Of a DNA stretch of 64,000 nt, positions 1 to 8,427 are shown one piece after another (the stretch's first letter is position 1; each line of letters begins with the position of its first letter). A model generated the notes under the pieces. It did not search any database and had not been told where the DNA came from. It worked only from the letters and a program-made list of their open reading frames with translations. This stretch comes from Hyphomicrobiaceae bacterium (GTDB lineage: Bacteria > Pseudomonadota > Alphaproteobacteria > Rhizobiales > Hyphomicrobiaceae). A program made the translations under genes and the position numbers. The stretch covers positions 310,001 to 374,000 of the forward strand of contig JAWKWE010000006.1 of the NCBI GenBank assembly GCA_041397645.1. The letters run 5' to 3'.

Positions 1-273
1 TCAGCAATAGCCTCGGCAGTCGAACTCTATGCCCTCGACATGGGAAAGCCACCTGCGACCGAGCTGGGTCTGAACGCACTCGTCACCGCGCCCCAAGGCG
101 TTGCCAATTGGAAGGGACCTTATCTCAAGAGCGCAAGCGGCTTGACGGATCCGTGGGGACATCCCTACCACTATCGCTCTCCGGGAAAAAATGCTGCTTA
201 CGAGATCTTCTCTTATGGCGAAGACAACATGCCCAATGGAGATGGCGAGGCTCAGGATCTTGTGAGCTGGTGA
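1..273 (+). CDS. gspG: Type II secretion major pseudopilin GspG, C-terminal part
   Basis: The reading frame is open from the first base and ends in TGA at 271-273. The 90 visible residues match the C-terminal globular domain of GspG: the end of the long helix (SAVELYALDMGKPP), then the GLNALV block, the W-x-GPYL motif, the DPWG-x-PYxYRSPG segment and the ending with YGxDN and a Gly/Asp-rich calcium loop. GspG is the major subunit of the type II secretion pseudopilus in the periplasm. The N-terminal prepilin peptide and hydrophobic helix lie upstream of the window. The gene converges on gspF, with only 26 bp between the two stop codons. Confidence 0.9.
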   Translation, partial: SAIASAVELYALDMGKPPATELGLNALVTAPQGVANWKGPYLKSASGLTDPWGHPYHYRSPGKNAAYEIFSYGEDNMPNGDGEAQDLVSW

Positions 274-299
274 CAGTCGGAAATGCCAACACTGCTCGG

Positions 300-1526
300 C
301 TAGCGTAGTGCGAGATCATTGATGCTCAAAATTGCTTGCATGACCGACAGCATGAGTGCGCCGACAAACCCTCCCACTCCCAAAGTCAGCAGCGGGCCAA
401 GAAGAGCGGTCATGCGATCGACTTCCCGTTCTAGGGTCGCTTCATGAACCGCAGCTGAGCGCTCCAGCATGGCCTCAAGCTGACCTGTTCGCTCTCCGAC
501 GGCCACCAAGCGCGCGGCCAAATCCGTGAAGAGAAGAGTCGTCTTCAGCTCATGCGATAGGGCGGATCCCTCGGATACACTGCGTGTTATGCCGTCGACA
601 GCGTCCTTGTATATCAGATTTGCCATCACGCCTTCGGTGGCTTTCAAGGCGTCGATAAGCGGTACGCCATTCTTGATTTGGGTGGCCAGGACTCTGGAAA
701 ATCGTCCTGTTTCGCTTGTCTTGATCGCGCGCCCTAGAAGGGGAATGCGCAACATCACGCGGTCGAGGGTTCTACGAACACTTGTCGTTCGTCCCAGCCA
801 GAGGGAGAGAAAAATCAGCGACAGCAGCCCAACACACGCAACCAACCAATGGTCGACCACAAAATTCCGCGTGGCTTGTGTGACCCTAAGAGCCATTGGA
901 GCAACGACGCCCGCATCCTGAAACAGCGGCATGATGGCGGGCAAGAGTACGAACATCAAAACAACAATGGCAATAACGGCCACCAGCACCAGCAACATCG
1001 GATAGACGAGCGCAGAGGTGACCCGCGAACGGATCTGCGCTCCGCGCTCCAAATAGGACGCGAGGGCTGCAACCGCATCGGCCACCGACCCACTCGTTTC
1101 ACCCGAGCGAACCAATCGCCAATAGAACTCGGGGAAGGCTGTCTCTTCTTCAGCGAGCGCTTGTGACAACGATCGTCCTTGCCTAACATTCTCCAGTAGC
1201 CGAGACGTCATTTCTCTAACGCCTCTCGGCAGGCCCGGCTGCAGCTGAACGACCCCCAAGGCCTCATCTATGGGGAGCTGCGCTTTGAGCATTGCCGCCA
1301 GTTCTCGAGTAAAAACCAAACGCTCGGACGCTCTCATTCCCGAGGACGTTAGAATCTCTCGCCGCCACCAGGGTTCCTTGGTTGTCGTGTGCCCGGCTTC
1401 GAGAGAAAAGACATGCAGACCCTGTCCCGCCAAAAAGGCCAACGCTGCTTCACGATTGGCGAAATCTACATATCCGCCGCGACGCGCACCGGCGGCATCG
1501 TAGGCCTCGTACCTGAAGCTTGCCAT
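300..1526 (-). CDS. gspF: Type II secretion inner-membrane platform protein GspF
   Basis: This 408-residue protein has the usual length and layout of GspF: a short N-terminal soluble part beginning MASFRYEAYDAAGARR, then two homologous T2SSF domains and three hydrophobic segments near residues 165-200, 220-240 and 375-405. The ending (GALMLSVMQAIL-x-I-N-D-L) is characteristic of the family. GspF is the polytopic inner-membrane protein that connects the GspE ATPase to pseudopilus assembly. The start ATG lies 2 bp after the gspE stop, so the two genes are almost certainly co-transcribed and translationally coupled. A PilC-type pilus protein is the alternative, but the neighbouring gspG and gspL favour T2SS. 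Confidence 0.92.
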   Translation of the reverse strand: MASFRYEAYDAAGARRGGYVDFANREAALAFLAGQGLHVFSLEAGHTTTKEPWWRREILTSSGMRASERLVFTRELAAMLKAQLPIDEALGVVQLQPGLPRGVREMTSRLLENVRQGRSLSQALAEEETAFPEFYWRLVRSGETSGSVADAVAALASYLERGAQIRSRVTSALVYPMLLVLVAVIAIVVLMFVLLPAIMPLFQDAGVVAPMALRVTQATRNFVVDHWLVACVGLLSLIFLSLWLGRTTSVRRTLDRVMLRIPLLGRAIKTSETGRFSRVLATQIKNGVPLIDALKATEGVMANLIYKDAVDGITRSVSEGSALSHELKTTLLFTDLAARLVAVGERTGQLEAMLERSAAVHEATLEREVDRMTALLGPLLTLGVGGFVGALMLSVMQAILSINDLALR

Positions 1527-1528
1527 TG

Positions 1529-3286
1529 TCAGACCCTGGCCACTCTCAAAACTTCATCGAGACTTGTCTCCCCACACAAGACTTTCTGGAGGCCATCGGC
1601 AAACATTGGTATCATCCCGCCCCTACACGCCAATTCTCCAATGCTTGCCTCGCTCTCTCTATTGGCAATCGCGCGCTGCATTTCCTGATCGAGGCTCATC
1701 ACTTCGCTGATCGTTGTTCGCCCGCTGTAGCCGGTTTGCCGACAGTCGCGACATCCAACCGGAACACGGCAATTCGCAAGAAGATCATCGCCCGCTGCCA
1801 AACGTCCCCATTCTTCGAGTAGTTCTAGCAAATGCGTCGCCGTTGGATTCGTCGTTGCAAGGGGTGCCGAACAACGTCGGCAAAGCCGGCGCACCAGACG
1901 CTGCGCCAGGATCGCCTTCACGCTCGAGGCGAGCAGATAACGCTCGACACCCATATCCAGCAACCGCGTCAGGGTTGCAGCTGCGCTATTTGTATGAACC
2001 GTAGAAAGGACGAGGTGTCCTGTAAGCGAAGCCTGAATTGCGACTTCTGCAGTCTCCAGGTCGCGCATCTCGCCTACGAGAATGATGTCGGGGTCCTGGC
2101 GAAGGATTGAACGCAGTGCAGACGCAAAATTGAGCCCAATCTTGGGCTGGACTTGAATCTGATTGATCCCCGAAATCTGGTACTCGACGGGATCCTCAAC
2201 CGTAAACAGCTTCCGTCCTGGCCCGTTCAATTTTTGCAGGGCTGCATAAAGCGTCGTCGTCTTTCCGCTCCCCGTTGGACCGGTGACCAGCAGTATGCCA
2301 TTCGGCTGGTTCAAGGCCGCTTCCAGCCCAGCAAGCGCTTCTGAAGAAAATCCCAGGGACCGCAAATCGAGGTTGACGCTGGCACGGTCCAGCAATCGCA
2401 TGACGATGCTCTCGCCCCGCAACGTCGGCATCGTTGAGACTCGAAGGTCGAGTTCTCTTCCACGCACCGTTGTCCTTATGCGTCCGTCCTGAGGCAAACG
2501 CTGTTCTGCAATGTTCAAGCGAGACATAATCTTGATCCGAGAAGTCAGCGCCGGCCGCAGGTCGAGAGTCAATCGATTGACTTGCTGCAAAACACCGTCA
2601 ATTCGGTAGCGGACAACGATGCAATCGTCTCGCGGCTCAATGTGAATGTCTGATGCCTGTTGATCGCAGGCGCTCGAGATGAGCTCGTTGACCAACCGAA
2701 TGACCGGCGCTTCGGATCCGAGATCGGCGAGTTGACGAACATCCTCCTCGTCAAATCCGCCAATCTCAAGCGTACCAGTCGAGATCGAAGCGGCAGCTGG
2801 TTTCGCTTCTCCGTAAAGCTGTTCTATCGCCCCAAGAATGAGCGCTTCTTCCGCAAGAAAGACCTCGACGGGTTGTCCGATGCGATAGGCAAGAGCGTGC
2901 GCTGAATCTGTCCGCTCCAGATCACAAACGGCAACGCAGACATGCCCATTACGCTCAGCAAACGGCACAATCCTGTTGTGTCTGAGGAAATTGCCGTCAA
3001 CCAGCTCCCAAAACATTGGCTCGTCAGGGAAATCGGCCGACACTGCGATGGAAAACCCGAAGTGATCCGCCAACAATTGAACGAGAGTCTTCTCGTTCAA
3101 TAATCCCAACCGGCTCAATACGATGTCAAACCGCTCGCCGGACTGACTTTGAGCCCGCTGGGCTCTGCCAACAGCCATTTCATCCAGAATATTGCTCTGG
3201 AGGAGACGATCCGAAAACGAACTTATAAAGCCGGCGGCCCTAAGATCGACGACGTCTTGGCAGGCGCTTGCACTGATTGAAGTCAT
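1529..3286 (-). CDS. gspE: Type II secretion ATPase GspE
   Basis: This is a 585-residue secretion ATPase. Near residue 334 it has the Walker A motif GPTGSGKTTT, followed by the Asp box, the Walker B block (ILVGEMRDLETAE) and the His box (GHLVLSTVHTN). A tetracysteine zinc module CxxC...CxxC lies near residues 470-515, typical of GspE. An N-terminal T2SSE_N-like domain covers about residues 20-130. I chose the ATG at 3286; an upstream TTG at 3355 would add 23 residues that overlap the control region of the divergent gspL. The protein acts as a cytoplasmic hexamer that powers pseudopilus extension. The gene is followed directly by gspF. Confidence 0.92.
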   Translation of the reverse strand: MTSISASACQDVVDLRAAGFISSFSDRLLQSNILDEMAVGRAQRAQSQSGERFDIVLSRLGLLNEKTLVQLLADHFGFSIAVSADFPDEPMFWELVDGNFLRHNRIVPFAERNGHVCVAVCDLERTDSAHALAYRIGQPVEVFLAEEALILGAIEQLYGEAKPAAASISTGTLEIGGFDEEDVRQLADLGSEAPVIRLVNELISSACDQQASDIHIEPRDDCIVVRYRIDGVLQQVNRLTLDLRPALTSRIKIMSRLNIAEQRLPQDGRIRTTVRGRELDLRVSTMPTLRGESIVMRLLDRASVNLDLRSLGFSSEALAGLEAALNQPNGILLVTGPTGSGKTTTLYAALQKLNGPGRKLFTVEDPVEYQISGINQIQVQPKIGLNFASALRSILRQDPDIILVGEMRDLETAEVAIQASLTGHLVLSTVHTNSAAATLTRLLDMGVERYLLASSVKAILAQRLVRRLCRRCSAPLATTNPTATHLLELLEEWGRLAAGDDLLANCRVPVGCRDCRQTGYSGRTTISEVMSLDQEMQRAIANRESEASIGELACRGGMIPMFADGLQKVLCGETSLDEVLRVARV

Positions 3287-3390
3287 CGTCACGTCACAGT
3301 CCAACTGAACAGCAAGCAAGGATAGCGATCCTGCTTTCGCCCGGCTACAATTCAAATCGGCGGATCACGGCGAGAGGGCGCAAAAGACAC

Positions 3391-4326
3391 ATGGGGGTGG
3401 GTCAACGATTCCTGACGTGGTGGCTCACAGAGCTGCGTGGACTATTCTCATCGTTGGACCGCTCGCGCCGTAACGATGCAACGAGACACTTTGTTGCCGC
3501 CATCGCCGGAGGGAACGTCCGCTGGCTCGCAGAAGATAATGGTCACATCGAAGAGATTGAACGCCGCTCAGCAAGCCTTGAACCAAGCGACGCTTTCAAA
3601 GAACGTCTTACCGAGCTCTTGAACAAGAACGCAGCAATGATCGGGATACGCCTCGACAAAAGCGCCTGCCTTGAAAGAAAAATCGTACTACCAACGAACG
3701 CCCGTGATCGCTTTAGAAGTATCATCGATCTCGACATCGAACGAACAACCCCATTTAAGCTTGGCGAAATCTACAGCGCGTTCGTCGACGACGACACGCG
3801 AACCTTGTCTCGCGATAAGACCGCCTTGCGTCTGTTTATTGTAAAACGTGACTACATCGATCCGCACATCCAAACACTGACCGCAATGGGGCTCCCCCCC
3901 AGCTTTGTCGATTGTTGGGATGAGGCAGGCGTGCATCCGATTGAACTTGATTTTTTAGCCGCGTCAGCCGTTCACGATCACCCGCCCCAAACTCCCATTC
4001 GAGTGGAAGCCTCTCTAGTAGCGGTGGCAGCCCTCCTCGCACTGTTCGCCGGGGCGTCATATTTCTGGAAAGTTTCAAGCGCGTCCGCTGACCTTCGCAA
4101 CAAGGTCGAACAAGCCAGAGCGCATCATCAGACCCTTCGTGCCTCTATTGCTCAGCAAGAATCCCAGCTGGAAATAGCCAATGAGATCCAAAACTTTACA
4201 CGACGCGGGCCACGTCCAGAGCTCATCCTGCAGGAACTGACCCACCTTCTCCCGGATGGGACCTATCTGACGGATTTAGAACTCTCAGATGACAAGATCA
4301 GGATTGTCCGTCGTCGAATGCTTTGA
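3391..4326 (+). pseudogene. gspL: GspL, truncated by the IS3 element
   Basis: The frame encodes about 311 residues with GspL architecture: a cytoplasmic actin-like domain starting MGVGQRFLTWWLTEL, a transmembrane segment around residues 203-225 (VAVAALLALFAGASYFW), a coiled coil, and the start of the periplasmic domain (LTHLLPDGTYLTDLEL). GspL normally continues well beyond this point. Here the frame runs into the IS element, whose own first bases (TGA at 4324-4326) supply the stop. The C-terminal part of the ferredoxin-like periplasmic domain is therefore missing. The rest of gspL is not found on the other side of the IS. ATG 3391 is preferred over a TTG at 3277 because it matches the usual GspL N-terminus. 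Confidence 0.85.
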
Positions 4327-4377
4327 GACAGTTTGCGGCGTAACTGAGCGGAGGCTCGGGATCACCTGGGTTTGATG

Positions 4378-5358
4378 TTAAGCGGCTTTCGATTGATGCT
4401 GCAATCGTCGTTTCCGGATGGTGTCGCGTTTGATCCTTTCTCTTTGCAACAGGATAGTTTGGCCGCGTCCGAAGTAGACGTCGGCCGGTGTGAGGTTGGC
4501 GAGGCTCTCGTGGTAGCGGCGGTGATTGTAGTGCTCGACGAAGCGTCCGATCTGGGCTTCGAGGTCACCGGGCAGATAGTAGTTTTCGAGCAGGATGCGG
4601 TTCTTGAGCGTCTGATGCCAGCGCTCGATCTTGCCTTGGGTTTGCGGGTGATGGGGCGCGCCGCGCACATGCCTCATGCCGTTGTCGCCGAGCCATTCGG
4701 CGAGATCGGCGGAGACGTAACTCGAGCCGTTGTCGCTTAACAGGCGGGGTTTATGGACGACGCGGGCTTGGTCGCAGCCTGACGCGGCCAGTGCCAGCTG
4801 CAAGGTGTCGGTGACGTCTTCGGCTTTCATGGTGGTGCACAGCTTCCAGGCGATGATGTAGCGCGAGAAGTCATCGAGGATGGTCGAGAGATAGAACCAG
4901 CCCCAGCCGATGACCTTCAGGTAGGTGAAGTCGGTCTGCCAGAGCTGATTGACTGCAGTGGTCTTATCCTTGAACTCATCCGCCGCCTTGATGACGATGA
5001 AGGCGGGGCTGGTGATGAGGTCGTGGGCCTTGAGCAGACGATAGACGGAGGCTTCCGAGACGAAGTAGCCCTGCGTGTCAGTGTATCTGGTTGCGAGTTC
5101 GCGGGGTGAGAGCTCGGGCTCATTGAGCGCCATCTCAATGATCGTCCGGCGCACGTCATCGGGAATGCGGTTCCAGACGCGCGATGGCTTTGACGGCTTG
5201 TCATCCAGTGCTTCTACGCCGCCGGTTTGATAGCGATCGACCCAGCGATAGAACGAGCCCGGCAGAATGCCGAGCTTCTCCAGCGTGCGCCGCACGGGCA
5301 GATGGGACTGCTCGACGAGTCGAATGATCTCGAGCTTTTCGGATGCAGGGTACCTCAT
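4378..5358 (-). CDS. IS3-family transposase OrfB (DDE integrase domain)
   Basis: The 326-residue protein starts with a helix-turn-helix region (PVRRTLEKLGILPGSFYRW), then an HTH_21-like part, then an rve integrase core. The DDE residues can be placed in QTDFTYLK, LSDNGSSY and KIERWHQTLK, followed by the HYNHRRYHESL ending typical of the family. Its ATG overlaps the orfA stop as ATGA (5355-5358), so OrfB may be made by coupled re-initiation rather than only by the programmed frameshift common in this family. All catalytic residues are present, so the enzyme looks intact. Confidence 0.93.
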   Translation of the reverse strand: MRYPASEKLEIIRLVEQSHLPVRRTLEKLGILPGSFYRWVDRYQTGGVEALDDKPSKPSRVWNRIPDDVRRTIIEMALNEPELSPRELATRYTDTQGYFVSEASVYRLLKAHDLITSPAFIVIKAADEFKDKTTAVNQLWQTDFTYLKVIGWGWFYLSTILDDFSRYIIAWKLCTTMKAEDVTDTLQLALAASGCDQARVVHKPRLLSDNGSSYVSADLAEWLGDNGMRHVRGAPHHPQTQGKIERWHQTLKNRILLENYYLPGDLEAQIGRFVEHYNHRRYHESLANLTPADVYFGRGQTILLQRERIKRDTIRKRRLQHQSKAA

Positions 5359-5729
5359 GCCTCGTCTCCCCCATCCCCGGTCATGCTTTTTTTGAGCAGC
5401 CGGAGTTCGAGGGCTTGCTCGGCAACGACTTCTTTCAGCTCCAGGGCCTGGCGCTTGAGGTCCTTAACTTCGCTGGTGGTCGCCGACCGCGCCGTGTCGC
5501 CGGCCAGGCGCCGCTTGCCGGCTTCCAGGAACTCTTTCGACCAGCTGTAGTAGAGGCTCTCAGCGATGCCCTCCCGGCGGCAAAGCTCGGCGATCGAGAC
5601 CTCGCCACGCAGGCCGTCGAGGACGATGCGGATCTTCTCCTCGGCTGAATACTGCTTGCGGGTGGCCCGCCGAATGTCTCTGACAAGACGCTCGGACTGT
5701 GTCTCTGGCGGGCTGGATTTCTGTCTCAT
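5355..5729 (-). CDS. IS3-family transposase OrfA (HTH_8-like)
   Basis: The 124-residue protein has the classic OrfA layout. It has a DNA-binding helix-turn-helix (QYSAEEKIRIVLDGL, then IAELCRREGIAESLYYSW) and a C-terminal leucine-zipper-like coiled coil (LKRQALELKEVVAEQALEL). It binds the terminal repeats and works with OrfB in transposition. It starts about 70 bp inside the right end of the element, as expected for an IS3 member, and it is complete. Confidence 0.93.
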   Translation of the reverse strand: MRQKSSPPETQSERLVRDIRRATRKQYSAEEKIRIVLDGLRGEVSIAELCRREGIAESLYYSWSKEFLEAGKRRLAGDTARSATTSEVKDLKRQALELKEVVAEQALELRLLKKSMTGDGGDEA

Positions 5730-5783
5730 GCTCCACTCCTCAGGTGGTTACGATGAGCCCGAAATCCTCCGTTCTTCAAGCCG

Positions 5784-6464
5784 CTAGTTTAGTCTCACAA
5801 GTGTTGATGTCGGACAGGCGCCTATGATCGAGCCACCAGAGACGGTACTTAGATGGGTCACGGGGACGCCCAGAATTGCAAGCTCCTCCATGACGCCCAC
5901 ATGCACGAGCGCCGCACGATACCCTCCGCCCGACAGAGCGAGCCCGACGCGAATATCCTTCCAGGCGTCAGGCATTTTCTCTGGCGCAACCACGTGCCCA
6001 TTTTTCGGAAGAGCGCAGCCTTCCGACACAAAGTCAGCCATCGAAACGAGGGTCCAGCTGAGCAGTAGCCAGGCGGTTTGAAACCAGCGGCGACTAGGCG
6101 CGAGGTGGAAGGAAGTGAGGCGGGGTGGAGGCGCAAAGACGAGAAATGTTAGGGCGGTGGCAGTTAGGATCGCCAGTAGATCGTGCCAGTAGCTGTAACT
6201 GCCCGCGGCGTAGATCCACAATACCAGTAAGGCAGGTACAGTGAGCCATACGCGATGGAACCAGAGCCACATTCTTGCACGCCAGCATAGCGGACCAACT
6301 GCAGCGACTACGCAAGTGCGTAGGAGCAGAGGCCCTGCTCCAAGTCCATGTTGGACCAGAGCTGCCATGATGACCCAGAGGCTTGCTGTGCCGATGAGAA
6401 GCGTCCGCGTGAAGGGCCGCCTGCGAGCTAGTCGACATAACCGATGGAAACTTATTCGCAGCAT
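5784..6464 (-). pseudogene. Membrane-anchored patatin-like phospholipase, truncated by the IS
   Basis: The frame gives 226 residues. The first about 150 contain four hydrophobic segments (such as LLVLWIYAAGSYSYW), which anchor the protein in the inner membrane. The patatin fold then begins: VGLALSGGGYRAALVHVGVM is the glycine-rich oxyanion block, and THLSTVSGGSIIGA holds the nucleophile serine in the G/T-x-S-G-G form. A few residues later the frame enters the IS end and stops at a TAG inside it. The catalytic aspartate (DGG/A) region is gone, so the enzyme should be dead. The family hydrolyses acyl ester bonds of phospholipids. The start is ATG at 6464. Confidence 0.8.
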
Positions 6465-6495
6465 GTAAAGTCTCTCGCGTGTCGTCGGTCGAACG

Positions 6496-6801
6496 CTAGT
6501 CGCGTGACCTAAGCCGAACGGGATTGTAAGCCCACATTACATAGCCATATCGCGACTTCTCAAATATGGAGTGGACAATTTCGACTGTGGGTGCGTTTAC
6601 GGCGTCCCTGACTTCCATAAACTCACGGAGCTTTAATGCGTCAAACTTCGACGCTGCGAGGCTCTTCTGGAAAGGATTGATCAGTCCAGCGTGTGCACCG
6701 TGGTGGCGCTTGACCGTTCCAGCTGTAAAAATGCTTAATGCGGAACAGTGGAGCGCGGAGGGCGAAATCGTCGGATATGTTACTAACCAATGAAAAGACA
6801 T
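6496..6801 (-). CDS. Possible small gene or gene remnant, unknown
   Basis: An open minus-strand frame of 101 codons from ATG 6801 has coding-like sequence in its last 70 residues, for example FDALKLREFMEVRDAVNAPT followed by VEIVHSIFEKSRYGYVMW. I do not recognise the family. The first 25 bp overlap the start of the divergent zinc-finger gene, and no clear ribosome-binding site is visible. It may be the tail of a broken gene left by the rearrangement that also cut the patatin-like gene next door. It is listed because it is the only candidate in a 312-bp gap. Confidence 0.3.
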   Translation of the reverse strand: MSFHWLVTYPTISPSALHCSALSIFTAGTVKRHHGAHAGLINPFQKSLAASKFDALKLREFMEVRDAVNAPTVEIVHSIFEKSRYGYVMWAYNPVRLRSRD

Positions 6802-7872
6802 GCGTGTTCTGCGGAAGCCCCCCCCGGGAGCAAGACCAAAGAACATGTCATCCCCCAGTGGCTTATCGCATTCACAGGTGATCCCAAGCGCACATGGAAC
6901 CTTGGCGTTCGTTATGCCGAAAAGGACGAAGCCAAACGAGAGCGCCGATTTGCGGCCAACCAATTTCACTTTCCTGCCTGCGATGTCTGCAATAACGCCT
7001 ACTCCGAGCTTGAAGGACGCGCCAAAGGCTACATCACCAGACTTGCTACAGCCGATCCTTTGACAGCCACACAGTGGAACGACCTACTCGATTGGTTCGA
7101 CAAGGTTCGCGTCGGGCTATGGCTCGGCATGCGGCTGTTCAGCCAGGTGCTTCTACTCCCTCCTGCCAAATTCCACATAGACCAGCGCATCGGCCGCAAG
7201 GATCGATTTCTTTTGGTCTATCGCATCAACCCAGATCACAAAGGCCTCATCATGCACGGGGCGGGCGACCTGCCCTTCCTGATGTGGCCTTCCTGGATAG
7301 CTCTCACTATAAACGATCTCATCTTTGTGAACGTGTCGACGGAATATCTACTTGCGTCACGAATGGGCTTTCCGTTCCCACGCAAACTTGAAGACTTGGA
7401 AGGTGTGACCCGTGCGGGCGATTTCGATGCATTTTTCCGAGTAAAAACCCCTCTAGTGCGATTCGCATTCTATCAGGCTCCTCTTGCTATATATCAGACC
7501 ATCCTCGTCACTCCGGAGACCATCGAGGAAGACGAAGAGGACCGCTACGAAACACTTCGGCAGAATGCTTATGTAAGGGAGCTGCTAATGCCTGGCAGCA
7601 ACACACGCTCTGTCGTTCACTCGTCGGATGGCTTATCCGCCACTGCGCACAAACCCGATGACTTGATCAGGGAGCGTGAGCTCGCGAAGGGGGAATACAA
7701 GGATGGCATCCATTACATACGCCGCTTCTTCGAATACCGTGGCCACATGCTGAAAAACTACATCGCGTCAGGACGTGGCGAATACTCCAAGACGTTGGTC
7801 CGAAGTCTGATAAAATTCAATAATTGGGCCATCGATAGCCTGGACGATAGTTGGGAGCGGGAGGTGTTGTGA
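6777..7872 (+). CDS. HNH-like zinc-finger protein, apparent frameshift in a C8 tract
   Basis: From ATG 6777 the frame reads MLTNEKTCVFCGSPP, giving a CxxC zinc knuckle. It then hits a run of eight C (about 6818-6825) and shifts by one base. In the +1 frame the protein continues with GSKTKEHVIPQWL and later CDVCNNAYSELEGRAK, the second CxxC of an HNH-like finger. With seven C the whole protein of about 364 residues would be in one frame. An in-frame ATG at 6790 reads straight through to 7872 (360 residues) but loses the first CxxC. A GGAGG lies upstream of 6777. The pattern (K/S-EHVIPQW with two CxxC) resembles uncharacterised HNH-type proteins found near defence genes; the remaining 300 residues are unrecognised. 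Confidence 0.6.
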
Positions 7873-8427
7873 CCCTGCTTTTTTGTACGGCAGGGATTAG
7901 AATCTGCTTTCGTAAATGCCAAGCGTTCCTACCTACTATGGCAAGACCGTCACGGTGCTCAATCGCAGTCCGCTGCCTGCCACTCATGCGGCAAGTGCTC
8001 TGGTCGGCTTGGGAACAAAAACGTGGCTTCTCAAAGGCTGGACGGTGGGCAGCGGAAGCCGACATCCTGCGACGCTCCCGACCGGCGCGTGGAACGGTCT
8101 TTGGCAGGTCAGCATGGCCTCGCATAACGGACATCGACTACCTGACGTGATGGGCCAGAAGTGACGAAACACATTTGACCGGACGGTGCGCCGCACAACG
8201 TTGTGTCATCCCATTAGCGGTCATCGCCACCAGTGCAATTGGCGACTTATAATTCGCCGCAGACGTGTCCGGTCTCTGGAGGATCGCGTCCGTCAATAAG
8301 ACTTTCGCGGTTGAGATCGCATCAACACAGCAACAGCCCATTCAGCGAACGCCGGATCTCCACAGGATTTCGAACATAAGAAGAACAATCGTCTCGCCGA
8401 TAGCCGAAAACTCATTAATCTTGTGGG
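7873..8427 (+). other. 555-bp gap upstream of the defence genes, no convincing gene
   Basis: Short open frames exist on both strands but none has family-like sequence or a supported start. A 6-bp GC-rich hairpin (CCCTGC at 7873-7878 with GCAGGG at 7890-7895) directly follows the stop of the preceding gene and may be a weak terminator. A TATAAT hexamer occurs at 8248-8253 inside a small inverted repeat, but I see no matching -35 box. The promoter of the four-gene defence block must lie in this stretch or just upstream of 8428. Confidence 0.4.

Larger units (their letters stand above)
4324..5797 (-). mobile_element. IS3-family insertion sequence (1474 bp)
   Basis: Imperfect terminal inverted repeats bound the element. 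The left end begins TGAGACAGTTTGCGGCG at 4324. The reverse complement of the right end begins TGAGACTAAACTAGCGGC and ends at 5797. The two share TGAGAC, GCGGC and CGGAGG blocks. It carries two transposase frames on the minus strand. The 3-bp flanks differ (CTT on the left, CAA on the right), so no target-site duplication is visible. A gene is cut at each end, gspL on the left and a patatin-like gene on the right. Both cut genes take their new stop codons from the IS ends. This suggests recombination or deletion after insertion rather than one simple insertion. Confidence 0.88.

Noticed and set aside
4321..5800. A target-site duplication flanking the IS3 element
   Set aside because: The bases outside the inverted repeats are CTT on the left and CAA on the right, which do not match as a direct repeat.
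6496..6969. Full 157-codon minus-strand frame as a gene
   Set aside because: Its first 56 codons lie antisense to the zinc-finger gene and do not look like protein; only the last part, from about 6801 down, is kept as a doubtful candidate.
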